This document shows positions 33,771-46,327 of a stretch of DNA of 64,000 nt, piece by piece (positions within the stretch are counted from its first letter, which is position 1; the number at the start of each line of letters is the position of its first letter). The DNA comes from Carettochelys insculpta (taxonomy: Eukaryota > Chordata > Testudines > Carettochelyidae). The stretch covers positions 208,763,298-208,827,297 of the forward strand of contig NC_134138.1 of assembly GCF_033958435.1 (NCBI RefSeq), written 5' to 3'. The translations under genes were made by a program, and so were the position numbers. The notes below the pieces were generated by a model, which worked only from the letters and a program-made list of their open reading frames with translations, was not told the origin of the DNA and did no database searches.

Positions 33771-35660
33771 CATAAGAACATAAGAATGGCCATACTGGGC
33801 CAGACCAAAGGTCCATCCAGCCCAGTATCCCGTCTGCCGACAGTGGCCAATGCCGGGTGCCCCAGAGAAGGAGAACAGAAGACAATGATCAAGTGATTTA
33901 TCTCCTGCCATCCATCTCCTGCCCTTGTACTGAAGGCTAGGGCACCATACTTTACCCCTGGCTAATAGCCATTTATGGACCTGACCTGCAAAAATTTATC
34001 GAGCTCTTTTTTAAACCCTAATAGAGTCCTGGCCTTCACAGCCTCCTCCAGCAAGGAGTTCCACAGGTTGACTGTGCACTGTGTGAAGAAAAATTTCCTT
34101 TTATTAGTTTTGAACCTACTACCCATCAATTTCATTTGGTGTCCCCTAGTTCTTGTATTATGGGAAAAGGTAAATAATTTTTCTATATTCACTTTCTCCA
34201 CACCATTCATGATTTTATATACCTCTATCATATCGCCCCTCAATCGCCTCTTTTCCAGATTGAAAAGTCCCAGTCTCTCTAGCCTCTCCCCATATGGGAC
34301 CTGTTCCAAACCCCTAATCATCTTGGTCGCCCTTTTCTGAACCTTTTCTAATGCCAATATATCTTTTTTGAGGTGAGGAGACCACATCTGCACACAGTAC
34401 TCAAGATGTGGGCATACCATAGTTTTATATAGGGGAAGTATGATATCTTTTGTCTTATTATCTATCCCTTTTTTAATAATTCCTAACATCCTATTTGCTT
34501 TACTAACTGCCGCTGCACACTGCGTGGATGTCTTCAGAGAACTATCCACTATAACTCCAAGATCCCTTTCCTGATCTGTCGTAGCTAAATTTGACCCCAT
34601 CATGTTGTACGTGTAATTTGGGTTATTTTTTCCAATGTGCATTACCTTACACTTACCCACATTAAATTTCATTTGCCATTTTGCTGCCCAGTCACTCAGT
34701 TTGCTGAGATCTTTTTGTAGTTCTTCACAGTCCCTTTTGGTTTTGACTATCCTGAACAACTTGGTGTCATCTGCAAACTTTGCCACCTCGCTGCTTACCT
34801 CATTTTCTAGATCATTGATGAACAAGTTGAACAGGATCGGTCCCAGGTCTGACCCCTGGGGAACACCACTAGTTACCCCCCCTCCATTGTGAAAATTTAC
34901 CATTTATTCCGACCCTTTGTTTTCTGTCTTTTAACCAATTCCTGATCCATGAAAGGATCTTTCCTCCTATCCCATGACCGCCTAATTTTCATAAAAGCCT
35001 TTGGTGTGGGACCGTGTCAAAGGCTTTCTGGAAATCTAGGTATATGATGTCCACTGAGTGCCCCTTGTCCGCATGTTTATTAACCCCTTCAAAGAATTCT
35101 AATAGATTAGTTAGACACGACTTCCCTCTGCAGAAACCATGCTGACTTTTGCCCAACAATTCGTGCTCTTCTACGTGCCTTGCAATTTTATTCTTTACTA
35201 TTGTTTCTACTAATTTGCCTGGTACTGATGTTAGACTTATCGGTCTATAATTGCCAGGGTCTCCTCTAGAGCCTTTTTTAAATATTGGCGTTATATTGGC
35301 CGTCTTCCAGTCATTGGGTACCGAAGCAGATTTAAAGGATAGGTTACAAACCACTGTTAATAACTCCGCAGTTTCACATTTGAGTTCTTTCAGAACCCTT
35401 GGGTGAATACCGTCTGGTCCTGGAGACTTGTTACTATTCAGCTTATCAATTAACTCCAAAACCTCCTCTAATGTCACTTCCATCTCGGAGAGTTCCTCAG
35501 ATTTGTCACCTAAAAAGGCTGCCTCAGATTTAGGAACCTCTGCCCCCTTGAACTGCAGCGTGTTGAAATCAGGAAGAGAAAAGCTAGTTCCCCAGGCTGA
35601 CTCCTGCTGTCTACCATCAGTCTCATGCACAGGGCTTTAATAGGAGCTGCACAGGAGGAA
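33771..35660 (-). mobile_element. CR1 LINE, 5'-truncated, with reverse transcriptase
   Basis: Antisense CR1 of about 1.9 kb. From the 5' side, 35630-34989 encodes the fingers/palm start: KLNSNKSPGPDGIHPRVLKE, NITPIFKKGSRGDPGNYRPI, and YLDFQKAFDTVPH with a catalytic Asp. 34903-33962 encodes [20 protein letters not shown], the FADD catalytic pair in [11 protein letters not shown], and the CR1 C-terminus to [21 protein letters not shown] stop (TGA after QRLL, about 34987) and a shifted stretch to 34904 separate the halves. The 3' UTR runs to 33771 (TAAGAACATAAGAATGGCCA). The endonuclease domain is missing. Relative intactness suggests a moderately young insertion. Confidence 0.95.
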
Positions 35661-36006
35661 ACAGTCCGTACAATTTCAATGCATATCTTCAGGGTAGGAT
35701 TGGGTCTCGTTGTCTTCCGCTGAGAGTTTGACGTGAGTAAACAGTTGGGGATGGGGGGAGGGGGAACACTGATGCAGATTGTCCCTTAATAAAACTTCTA
35801 TTGAAAACACGGCTGACAGACTTACCAGGTCCCTGGGCAAGGTGGTAGGACTTGAGTCCATGCTTCCCAGAATGGGGGGTATGGGGAGCTCAGGTGGAAG
35901 GGACAGGGCTGGAGGCAGACAGCCCTCAGCACTGCCCAGCGCACACCGTACCCCATCCCTCACTCCAGGCAGCCCTCGCAGCGGCACTCCGGCAGTGATT
36001 TAAAGC
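35661..36006. other. Non-coding stretch
   Basis: GC-moderate, nothing recognised. Confidence 0.4.
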
Positions 36007-36633
36007 TGTGGTGTCCAATGCATTTGCCATTTGCCACATGTGGCGAACAGGACACTGCAGTGTGGTGAGTCTGGCACTGGAACTGCACGTGGCTCTTGGA
36101 GCCTTTAAACGCAGCTCCTTCCAGAGCTGCATATAAGTGCCACCTGCCCATGCACGTGCCTCCCATGGTGGGAGAAGGGTGTGTTGGGTCCAGGGGCTCT
36201 GGCCTCGGCAGTAGCCCCAGCAGCAGACCCAGATGCTTCTCTGGTCCTGGCCATGGATCCAGCAGCCCCAGTGGCCCTAGCTGCTGTGGTGGCAGTTGCC
36301 CCGGCAGCCCAAAGCTGCTTCTGCAGCCCCTGTGGCCCCAGCTGCTGCGGTGATGGCCTTGGCAGCCCCAGTCATTCGTCAGGCTCTGGCCCCAGTGGCT
36401 CAACCAGCCCTGGCCCTGGAGGCTCTGGTGGCAGTGGTGTCTCCAGCGACTCTGGCGAGTCGCTGGCATTAATTTAGAATTTGAGAGCTAGGGGTGCTTG
36501 GCTCTTGGGGAGGGCATTCATTTGTGGGGGGAAGGGAGCCTGGCGTGGGGGCGGGGGTGTGGGCCAGGGTGAATATAGCAAGATGACAACCACAAGTGTG
36601 GTGATCTTTCCATTCCTATTGGACACTGCGGAT
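36007..36633. mobile_element. hAT-like non-autonomous element with GC-rich core
   Basis: The left end CTGTGGTGTCCAATGCATT and the reverse-complemented right end CCGCAGTGTCCAATAGGAA are imperfect inverted repeats. They share TGTCCAAT and internal phrases with the element at 16257-16785. The core is a degenerate CCCCAG/GCAGC tandem region. Its long frames on both strands are low-complexity artefacts. Confidence 0.6.
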
Positions 36634-38265
36634 TTTATGGGTTCGGGGCTCTGGCCACTGCCGCTGCTGTGGTAGTGGCCATAGACAGAGCTCTGGGTAC
36701 TTTTGAATAGCCAGGCCCTGAGGCAGTGCCCCCTGTGTCTGTTGTTGGTGGGCCTGTCTGTTGACTTCAGTGAGAATCTTGTATGACAATAGAGATTGTT
36801 TGATTCGGATGTGAATAAGGGTTTCAGAACTCCTACCTCTCACCTAGGTGTGCATGTGCAGGTGCCCCAATTTTTATATGTGTTTTAAAAACAAAGCAAT
36901 ATTTTGCTAGAAGAGGGATTGATTTCCTTTTGGGAGTTCGAAGGTTTGACTCATAAATTACTAAGCAGTGGAACATGTTAGAAATTTGGTGATATTTGAA
37001 AAACGTTTCTTATGGAAATATGACAGATTATACCCACGCTCTGTTGGGGGGGGGATACAAAACACTGAAATTTGAACAATTCTCCGAATATCTACAGAAA
37101 ATTACTAGCATCAATTATATTTTTGTAATTTTTAAAAGTGTATAATCCCACAGATACAATGATGTAAAGGCAGTCTTAGATCTTTTGACACTGTGCGTGA
37201 GGTGGAAATCTTACCTTGATCTCCCTTTAGGAATGAAAGTGTCTGACAATTTCTGAGTGATGGTATATACATCATAAATTTTGGCATTAACAACTTGGAA
37301 TTTTAAAAGGTAAGTTGAAAAGGGTCTTCCGAGAAGTTTGGAAACATGGGAGTTAAAAACTTGAGTAACGTTCTTTCTTGGCTTCGTTTCAGAACAATTG
37401 GTTTCTTAACAATTTTTTATGTATTATTCTATGTACAATTTTGTTACTGTTTTTTTTTTTCTTCAGAGGTGTCTGTATTTTAGTGATTATCTTGAATATA
37501 CAACACCAGTTACGCAAGTCCTATTAGTTCCTTATTTAAGCAAAACTCATGAATTTTAATATCCATAAAGATTAGATCAGTCCGTTGTTTATATGGGCCT
37601 TTAAATGACAGCTTTCCAAGTCAAGGTCTTTTCAAAATGTCAAGTCAATGGTAACATACTATGTTCATCCTTGTGCAGATGGAGTAAATTGACCTTTGTG
37701 GCATTTGAAACCAGGGTTCAGAGTAGTCCAGTCATTTCAACCCAAACATTATGCAAGTACTCTGGAATGAATCTGCAAGAGAACTTGTCTCATGTTCTTA
37801 CTTTTTTCCTGCTTGCATTGAACACTCACCACAAACAAAAGCAGATGAATTCCAACCAGGTCTTTCCATAAATGCATCGTACTACTGCTAAGTTCACTAT
37901 GGAGCATTACAGTGTGACCCAGGAATATGAAATTCTTACTGTGTGTAATGGGGGGGGGGGCACTTTTCTTCTCCCCTTTCACTGAGTAAAGCCCATTATA
38001 TCTTCTGTGGAGGCATTATTTCTATCAAATCCTTCAGAAGCTGTCTCAGCCTCATTTCTGAATTTCCCTCTGTATACTTAATGGCCTATTAGCCAAATTG
38101 TCATGATATTTGCACTATTACTCAGAGGTCGTTAGTCTTTTTCCCAGTGTGGAGACAGAGATCACAAGTTATTTATCTCTTACATGTAATCTTCATATCA
38201 GGCCTAATATAATCAGATGCTCATTAGATCATTTTATCTGTAGAATCAAAGGCACTGATGTCCCT
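36634..38265. other. Non-coding stretch
   Basis: AT-rich from 36850 onward. No supported exon or repeat terminus. Confidence 0.5.
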
Positions 38266-38610
38266 TCCAGCTTGAGGGGTGCTCATCCTGCCCCTGCCAA
38301 AAACCCTGCCTCCACTCCATCCTTTCTCTAAAACCATGCCCTGCCTCTTCCCACCCCAACTCCTCTCTTGCCCTTCTCCTGTTCCATCCCTTCCTTCAAG
38401 CTCAACCCCTACTCTGCCTTTTGTCATCCATCCTCCTCTCTCAAATATTGCTCGTCTTAGCTCCTCCCCTGCCCTCCTAGAGCTTTCTGAATGCTGCAAG
38501 GTGCTATGCAGGGCCAACAATGGGCATGGGGGGAGGTTGGCAATCACTAATTTTTTCCATGGGTGCTCCAGGTCCAGAGCGCAATTCCGTGGAGCCAATG
38601 CCCATGTATG
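38266..38610. repeat. Interspersed repeat with C-rich core
   Basis: The left edge GGGGTGCTCATCCTGCCCCT and the right edge CCATGGGTGCTCCAGGTCCA look like imperfect inverted partners around GGTGCTC. The middle is a CCCTGCC/CTCC-rich run. Superfamily not assigned. Confidence 0.45.
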
Positions 38611-38799
38611 GGATTATTCAGTTAGTAAAACTGATGGAAGTAAAACTGATGCATTGCTTCCTGGAGTTAAAGGCAGACATGGATGGTGGGTGAGCCCGTG
38701 GCTTAGGGAAGCAAGATCCGTCCTACCCCTGCTCTTCTGCCCAAGGCCTCATCCCTGCTCTGTCCACCAGACCTCCGCTTCCTCACCTCTGGATGCTAC

Positions 38800-39260
38800 A
38801 GGACCCTGCCCAGCCCTGCTCATTGTGGTCACTAGCTCTTGCCCCTGTCAAAGGGTAGTGCTGCCTCCAGCCTGTCCCAGAGCTCTAGAGAGCCAGTTTG
38901 TGGCATGGCTGCAGCTTGCCCTGGCCCCTGAGCTCCAGAGAGACATTGGGCAGTGCTGCCCCCAGCCTGTCCCAGAGATCTGGTGCGTGGTGAGGCCCCA
39001 ACCTGCTCTGGACCTGGAGCTCTGAAGGGTGGGACTGTTCCAGACTTTCCTGTCCCTGGAGGTCTGGGCAGGTGGCACGGCCCCAAGCTGCTCCCCCACC
39101 AGCTCCGAGGAAACCACTGGGCAGTGCCACTGCAGTCTGCCCCTGATCCCTAGATCAGGCAGCATGGCTCCATCCTGACCTGGAGCTCAAGAGGGCTGTT
39201 GGGCTGTGCAACTGCAGCCTCCCCTGTCCCTGCAACTCTGATGGCCAGCCCGACCCCAAC
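38800..39260. repeat. Degenerate GC-rich tandem repeat
   Basis: Units of roughly 60-70 bp with recurrent phrases such as CAGCCTGTCCCAGAG, GAGCTC(C/T)AGAGAG and TGGGCAGTG. They explain the long open frames seen here on both strands (for example 38279-39025). Probably the core of a larger interspersed repeat extending to about 39550. Confidence 0.55.
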
Positions 39261-39559
39261 CTTCTCTGGCCTGCCCCCAAGTGCTGAAGAGGAGAGCTGC
39301 GAGTTGCAGCTCCAGATGGACACCTAACCAGGAAGTCTCCCCTGCTCCTCCACAGCTGATCCACCTGCCCAGCACTGGCTGGCCAGAATGACCCCAGCAG
39401 TGTGAAGTAGCGCACTAATGGAGTGGTGCAACCCCTACCCTGACTACCACAGCCTCTGACACCACAACTACAAGCAGGCGGAGAGAGTCTAGGGGATTTG
39501 GGTGGAGAATAGGCCAGGCCATGTGAGGCAGTTTGGGATGGCACTGCCCCCCCCATGAA

Positions 39560-41996
39560 TATTCTCAGAATGTTCTGAGTGAAGAGTTCAGGTCTGGGTC
39601 CTTATTTTGGGAAGTGTTTTTGGAAAGCGGGAAAGGAGCCAGGTGCCATATCTTTATTTTTACATGATTCCGCATAATAGGAAGACTCACATGACCATGT
39701 TACCCTTTGCTGCACTGTATGAAAAGGGACAAAATATAGTGGGGAAAACCCCTCAAACTTGGGCAAAAGCAGCAACTAATGTCTGGGAGAAGACAAAGAT
39801 GGGAAATTCTAGAAATCATTGAGGTCATCTTCCAAATGCACACTACTTTTTGGGAAGAAGGGGCATAGGAAGAATTATTTTGCTAATTCAGTTCTTTATG
39901 GACCCGTACAGATATCCCTTTGAAAAATTGCTTGTGCATTACTGTTCTTGGACCATTGGTAAAGAATCCTGCATATATGTTACCCTTCTTGGCGAGGATA
40001 AAATAAAGGCAGGGGTACAAATCAGTGCCATGGTGCCTTTTAGTAGAGATGCTGCTGTTTTGTGTGTGGTGAGGACAATGTGGAGAGGATGGCTTTAGTT
40101 CTGTGGTTGTGACTTGTTTTCTCGTGGATCTTTAGTACAAAAAGAAGTTTGCAGTTTCCCCTTCTCTGCTTTTATTCTGCTTCCCTTGCTCCATCTTCTG
40201 TGTGTTTCTAAGTCTCTCCCCACCAAGAGGAGACTTGCAGTTACTCAGGAGGCTACATTAGCAGGTTTTCTATGATGTTCTGTTCCTCCTCACCCTTCTA
40301 TGGGTTTTTCATTTTGGCTTATAAATTGGTGAGAAAAAAAAGGTGTGTGGCAAAGGCAAGAGAATTGCAAAAAAAAGCTTGTGCTTGTAGTCTCTCTTCT
40401 TCTGAAGATACAACATGTAGATTAGAAATAGTTGTTTTTTACCTGTTTTAGTAAACAGTCTTGAGCGATAAATTCAGGTAACTAACCAATTCTGAATAAT
40501 TTTGACTTGTTATGAAGTACTGAATCTGGATATGTGGATAGAGGATTAGCTGCCCAAGGTTATATTCATTTTGCTGAATGGAAAGAAGAATGGTGACATA
40601 AACTATTTAATAATGTATATATGCCACTTAGTATGGAGAGTGAGTTGGTTAGTTATTAGAATAACATGTAAATCTCTCCCCCTTTAAATTCAGTGATTTG
40701 AAAAATGAGGATACCTGCCATATAAAGTCACAGCTTTCAGAAGGGTTACAATAAATCTCTTAATCTCCCTGAGCACTTAGACTCCTCCAAATCATTCATA
40801 GGCATTTATCCACATGGCATTCATGTCCAATCTGTATTTAAATCCAGGAAGGAATGTCTGAGATTTGAGCTATCTGTTTTCGTGCAAGCCTAGTGGCCTC
40901 CACCACAACAACTCTGGATGAAAAGCATGGAAAAAAAACACCCAAGCCCTGCCACATTTGGCCTCCATTTCAGCTTTAGTAGAGTACAGTTGAACCTCTA
41001 TTTGCCCTTGGTGATTATAGCATTACAAAAATCAATTATGTGGAAAAAAACCAATAAAACAGACAGGATCCGTAAAAAGTTTTCTTCGGGCTTTACACAG
41101 AGCAGATGGATACACATCAGGCCTCGGAACTTTGAATGTAATATGTTGCACAGCATGGTGGGTATGATTTGGGCCTGCTAGCCATTTAAACTGCTGTCTG
41201 ATGACTTCAGCACTTTATTATATTCTCTACTGAAACTGTGGTATTCTCAGTCTCTGTAAATGGGTCCAACTCAGTCTGTTCCTTTAAGGAAGTGGGGTAA
41301 CTCATAGAAAGATATATGTTCATCACCTAGGGTGTATATGCTAGAATGGCGTGTTGTGCTTCATTTGCATAACCTGTTTTTACAACACAATTTTAAATTT
41401 GCATTCTTTGATAATATAATTACAAAGAGAAACACAGGACAAGAGACCTCTTGCACAGTTTAGAAGCAACTGTCTCTTGAAAATTCAGTATTTTATGTTC
41501 TGTTAATATAAAAAAAAATCTAAATCTGGGTAACACCCTTGCCATAAAAATAAATGAAGAAAAATATTTTTAATAATCGTAAGGAGAGTTCTCATTCATG
41601 TGTTTATCAAATATAAACTTGACTGTAAATTGGCCTTCTATATATATAACTGATGTAACTGACACTACTAATCAACTGATTTGCTTCTGAGTAATCGATT
41701 AGTTATGCTGACATTCAGTCAAACCCCCTTTACTAAACTCTTGACCTCGGTCTCTAACTCAAATATTCTCTTCATTGTATCTCCCCACCAGCTAGTTCCA
41801 AAATACAAATTCCCCTGCAAATTCACTGCAGCTGCGGGATGGTCTCTGTTATTTCAGGTGCACCTTTATTAATTCAAACTACTTAGCTTAGGTAACTTCA
41901 AATGGAATGGGGACTCTGTAGCTCCATGCCAGTTTCTTTATGATAAATGAACAGCCCTCAGTACCACCTGTATTCTCTCCTCCTTCCATACTCTTA
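39560..41996. other. AT-rich non-coding stretch
   Basis: A TA-CAGTTGAACCTCTATTTGC phrase at 40986-41008 resembles one end of a Tigger MITE, but no second end is visible. Otherwise nothing recognised. Confidence 0.45.
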
Positions 41997-42359
41997 GACC
42001 TTGTCTATACTATATAATTTTGTCTGTTTTCATCAAGAAAACAGGGGGTATATATGCTGAAATAGTCCTCCGGCCGATGTGACTCCCTTGCTATGTCAAT
42101 AAAATAAAACCACCTGAGAAAGTGGCACAGAGCTCTCAGTGTCATAGTTAATGTGACTCTGTCAGTGTAAGTCAGTGCACTTGATTATTTCACTTGACCT
42201 GCAGGAGATGTCCTGTGATGCCTGCCTAACTGCACTGGTCAGCCATTTGAACTCTGCAGCCATGCAGGTACAGGAGCATGTACCTCTTGTTTGAAAGCCT
42301 GGGGATTTTTGAAATTCCTCTTCCCGTTTGTTCAGCATGGACTGTTCACACAGCATCTT

Positions 42360-42720
42360 CCAGCTGTCATGACAGCTTTCCATAACAGACTCACTCCGAC
42401 CCGGAGTACACCAGAGCAGTTGGATGTGTGGGAAGAGGAGGTTGTGCAATCACAGCTTCACTCAAGCCGTAGAAACTCTGATATCTCTGGGGAGTTTGCT
42501 CCTAGTATGCAGGAGAAGGTACGTGTAAGGGACACACAGCTGTGCTGTGCCAACATCAAGGAGCAGTGGCAGGCATACCAGAAGCCAAACATTGCTCTGG
42601 TGTGCTGCCGAAGACATTCGGTTTTTATGAGGAGCATCAGACTCTCCTTGGTGACACTCCAATGCCAAGAGCCCTGTGGATACTTTGAAGGACTACAGGC
42701 ACTGGGGTTGGGGGTGGGGT
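42360..42720 (+). pseudogene. Harbinger Myb/SANT-like accessory protein remnant
   Basis: The frame includes EQLDVWEEEVVQSQLHSSRRNSD then APSMQEKVRVRDTQLCCANIKEQWQAYQK (quoted in pieces across 42410-42600). The spacing of aromatic and basic residues follows the trihelix-like domain of the Myb-like gene at 55450-55720 (DLLGLWSKEEVLQ ... VKELRQGYARARD). The N-terminal WT/S-x-x-E-x-x-DLL motif is degraded. Assigned by comparison and by its position within a Harbinger. Confidence 0.5.
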
Positions 42721-42739
42721 CACCAAATAAAATTAATAG

Positions 42740-43316
42740 GTAGTAGGTAGTCCGTCGTGTCCGATGATGGCGTCTTGAACTTGCACAGGCTCATCGGTTG
42801 TGGACTCGCAGGTGGCTGAGGAGTCCAAGCTTTGAGCAACATGGGTGTTCACAGTGGGGGCAAGGGAATTGTCCTGGCTCTGTTGGTGCGGCTGCTGCTG
42901 TTGCTTTCTTCCTCTCACGAGCCTCAATGAGGCGTAGGCATCGCTGCTCTTCAAAGTTGTCATACGCGTGTCGTATGAGAGCATGCCAGCCTGTTTGGTC
43001 TTTTGCATGCTGCTCGTGATGATCTGGTTTTAAACCAGCATGAGCAATGTTGTTCTTCATGCAGTCTTTATACCTCTTGCGAGGCCTACCTTGATTCCTT
43101 TTGCCCTGGGAGAGTTCACCGTAGAGGAGTTGCTTAGAGATTCTTGACTCCTCCATTCGTATGACATGCCTTGTCCAGCGAAGCTGGGCTTTCGGAATCA
43201 TGGCTTCGATGCTCGTGGTTCCTGCTCTGTCCAGGACTTCCAGGTTCGTAACTCTGTCCTGCCATCGAATGTGCAGTATTGACCTCAGGCTGTGTATGTG
43301 GAAGTGCTCCAGCAGT
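42740..43316 (-). mobile_element. Non-LTR retrotransposon 3' end with terminal zinc finger
   Basis: The minus strand encodes LEHFHIHSLRSILHIRWQDR, TNLEVLDRAGTTSIEAMI, QLRWTRHVIRME, QGKRNQGRPRKRYKDC and the C2H2-like PCPHCEHPCCSKLGLLSHLRVH. This is the conserved C-terminal tail of a widespread LINE type (R-x-QGRPRKRYKD block plus finger). The family is not named with confidence, and it is a different family from 4576-5345. The reading is open from about 43366 to 42791, so the copy is fairly young. The 3' end carries a GTAGTAGGTAGT-type simple tail at about 42737-42755. Confidence 0.85.
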
Positions 43317-43655
43317 TTTATAGTAGTAGGATTAAAACAAACAAAAGGAATTACTTCTTCACGCAATGCACAGTCAACCTGTGCAAATTCTTGTTCGAAG
43401 CTATTGTGAAGTACAAGACTATTACGGGGTTCAGAAAAGAGCTAGATAAATTCATGGAGAATAGGTGTGGCAATGCCTATTAGCCAGGATGGGCAGGAAT
43501 GGTGTCCCTAGCTTCTGTTTAGCGATAAGGGATGGATCAATGGATGATTGTTTTTGAGGCACCTGGCATTGGCCACTACTGGAAGACAGGACACTGGGAT
43601 AGATGGACCTTTGGTTGCAGCCTGTATGGCTATTCTCATATTCTTATGACTGGAG
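43317..43655 (+). mobile_element. CR1 LINE 3' end
   Basis: Plus-strand C-terminus of CR1 ORF2, [20 protein letters not shown] then KELDKFMENRCGNAY and a stop. The 3' UTR (GGATAGATGGACCTTTGGTT) ends in TATTCTCATATTCTTATGAC, the CR1 terminal octamer region. It is a head-to-head junction with the preceding LINE at 43316. Confidence 0.88.
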
Positions 43656-43659
43656 GCAC

Positions 43660-44400
43660 AAAAGTCAATGCACCTCAGTGCTCCCCCTTAGGGTAAATTT
43701 GCCCCCTTCTCTTTGCAAATGTTATGCACGGAACAGCAGGCTGTTAGCACCATCCAAATATTTTCCTCATTGAGGTCTAATCTGACAAAAAAGCAGCACC
43801 AGTGACCTTTTAATCTGCCAAAGGTACATTCATTGATCATTCAGCACCTGCTGTTGAAGTGCCCTTTGCCACTGTCTGGCTTTGTGGTGCAAAGCTACAT
43901 GAGTGTCAGAAGAAAAGGATAGGCCATGTCTCCCAAGCTCGCTATGGGTATTTGCACATCTCTTGTTGGAATCTTCTAGTCCAGCACCAACTTTCTATAC
44001 AATTCAGTGTTCCTAAATATGTGTGCATCATGAACTTTCCCTGACCAACTTCCATTGCTGCCAGTGAAATGTCTCTGGTGACCCACACACATGTGCAGAA
44101 CATGGGCAATTAGCCCTTTACCTTGATGTATTCCATCATAAGATGGTCTGGGTCCAAAGCTTAGATTTGTGTTCCATCCATCTTCCCACACACAGGTCCA
44201 GGAAGGTGACTTTAGGCATTTGAAAATTCTGAAGGTAATGTGCATCATCCCATACATGCATCTCAGTGTGGTCCCACCACTAAGCGATTGTTTCCTGAGC
44301 CTGGTACCAATGGATGCAGCAGCTCCATGTTTGTCAGCGTAAGTGCTGACAGGTGGACTTGAATCTGGCACCTCTGGAGCTTAGTGCAGGAACCTCTACA
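43660..44400 (-). pseudogene. Harbinger DDE transposase remnant
   Basis: The minus-strand frame 44371-43976 contains HVCVGHQRHFTGSNGSWSGKVHDAHIFRNTELYRKL, given here as its key pieces: GSWSGKVHDAHIFRN is the second catalytic-Asp motif. Further left the strand reads through decayed FGRLKGRWCCF-like text near 43780, with stops. The first Asp block (DG-HI-I) is at about 44160 in altered form. Dead. Confidence 0.65.
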
Positions 44401-45026
44401 GTTTGATTGAGAAGACAGCTGCCTCTCAGCTAAAGCTGTAGAGAAGACTCATTCTTTCTTACTTTACGTGGTCTAGATGCCACTGCATGGAACTGTGAAC
44501 CACACGCCTAGGTGTGTGGGTTACACCACCAGCAGTTTTGAATTATTTCTTTCCATTGCACACAGAAGGGGAGACAATGCAGATTCATTTTCTGTTTTGC
44601 TGCTCATGAACTATTGCAGGACTAGCCTTGCTGGGTTCATAAAAGTCACCATGAGACTGGTCAGCAGTTCAGGATCTATGTTTTCAGGCAGGGATGGCAA
44701 GTATGCAGTTTACAGGGGCTGTTCAAAAGTGGCACAAACTGAAGTCAGAAGCTCAAGGAATGAAGGTACAGAAAGGAATGCTGGGTTGGTGAACAAAGCC
44801 CTGTGATGCATTGCAACCCATTGCCAGAATGCCTATCAGCAGAGGGTGGCAAGTTGCAAAGTAGGATAGCATGCCCCCCACGATGCAAAGCTCTCTCTGT
44901 CAGTGCAAGATGCGCTACTGCAGATGCACTCTGCTCAGACAAGGAGCATTGTGTGGATGTGCACAGTTGATGTAATTAAAGCAGATTATGATGGTTGATG
45001 TAACTTAACAGTGCAGACATGGCCTC

Positions 45027-45115
45027 AGGATATGTCTAACCTATATCTTACGTTGGCATAATTTATATTGCTTGGGGCGGTGAGGTGAATAAATCACCCC
45101 TTGAGCGACTTAGCT
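45027..45115. mobile_element. Harbinger-like MITE fragment
   Basis: GGATATGTCTAACCTATATC, then TTGGCATAATTTATATTGCT and ATCACCCCTTGAGCGACTTA, resembles one end of a TIR element abundant in turtles. No second terminus. Recognised from memory only. Confidence 0.35.
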
Positions 45116-46149
45116 TCAAATACTTTTACAGAAACCTATGGTGACTTGTAAGATTTTAAGGGGTTCTTTTGTTAAATGTATTTCATCTGAAATACTGCAT
45201 TTGAAAATATTCCTACAAGTTTGAAAAGGATATTGCTGAGTTGTGCCACACAGACCTTGTTACCAATGAGTACTTTAAAATATTACAGGTTTTTGTCTTA
45301 TGCATAACTCTTAGTAGAAATCAAACTTTTAATTATAATGTAATGCTTTTATAAACATTGACATGTCCTACCAGGTACATAATAGTATGTCTTATTTTGG
45401 AGGGATTACCTCCTGATGGACATTAAAAATTGTCTAAAGGAAGCATTCTGCAAGGTGCTGCTCAGATTTCATTGGCATTGCTGGGGACAGGCCAGATGAC
45501 AGAAAGGAGAGAGGAATGGTTAGAGCCCTGTATCCTAATGTTCCCTAGTGTCATCAACTTACTAGGGGGTTAAAGCTTTCTAATCTCTATCAAATGTGGC
45601 ACTAAATGGTGAACAGAAATAAGCTTGCAAACTTGTAGTGTTGTTATAGGATGTAAATCGACGACCAACAGCTAATTGTGATTCTGAGTCATAAATGTGA
45701 AAGATCATGCTTGTTTTGCTTATGCTGGAAACAAATATTGATACAATTATGAACTGTGTTTATGTTGCTTGGAAAGTATTGTTTAGGATCACAACTTTTA
45801 TTAAATTCTTCCATATTGCCTTGTGTGTGACATCCTATACCTGTACAACAGTCTGTTTCATAATATTCAAAGATACAGTAAAGATAAGGCCCTGGAAAAC
45901 TATTCATATATTAAGTTTATAATAACTATTCATTCAATGGAACTCTTACTTTCTTCAGTAAGTGGAACTCTTCCAAATCTTGCAATCTACATATTGTCCT
46001 TAGTAAATGAATGTTCTATGTAACTCTTGTTTGAAAAGCAAGCTCAGGTTTGTAAGATGGACAGTTCTCAGCTGTATATGATTTTGGATGGCAATGACAA
46101 TACTGCTTTGCATGATGCTTTTCATCCATCAGTAGTATTAATATCCTTG
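45116..46149. other. AT-rich non-coding stretch
   Basis: Nothing recognised. Confidence 0.45.
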
Positions 46150-46270
46150 TTTGACAAATAGGGGCCAGCAAATGAAGCATAGAGAAATTAAATCGCTTGC
46201 CTAAGGTCACACAATTACTCAGTGGCAGTCAGGATTAGAATGTCAATCTCCAGATCCCTGTTGCAGTGCC
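46150..46270 (-). mobile_element. MIR SINE
   Basis: TTGCCTAAGGTCACACAATT with flanking GAAGCATAGAGAAATTAAAT and GTGGCAGTCAGGATTAGAAT is the antisense core of the MIR family (CORE-SINE). An ancient amniote element, well conserved here. Confidence 0.85.
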
Positions 46271-46327
46271 TTTCAGGGTATGTCTACACAGCAGCCATGT
46301 TTCAAAATATTCTGGAATAGCTTATTT

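Larger units (their letters stand above)
41997..45024 (-). mobile_element. Old PIF/Harbinger, interrupted by LINEs
   Basis: The left end GACCTTGTCTATACT and the reverse-complemented right end GGCCATGTCTGCACT pair imperfectly. The flanks TTA and TCA suggest a decayed 3-bp duplication. It has the two-gene plan: Myb-like remnant on + (42360-42720) and transposase remnant on - (43660-44400). Two LINE fragments (42740-43655) are inserted between them. Decay is heavier than in the 22715 or 54911 elements, so it is older. Confidence 0.65.

Noticed and set aside
36096..36477. Ala/Pro-rich frames on both strands
   Set aside because: Products of a degenerate CCCCAG-type core in a hAT-like repeat.
38279..39025. 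248-codon plus-strand open frame
   Set aside because: Spans two low-complexity GC-rich repeats; similar-length frames exist on the other strand, and no domain is visible.
40986..41008. Possible Tigger terminus (TA-CAGTTGAACCTC)
   Set aside because: No matching second end or internal similarity to the four listed copies.
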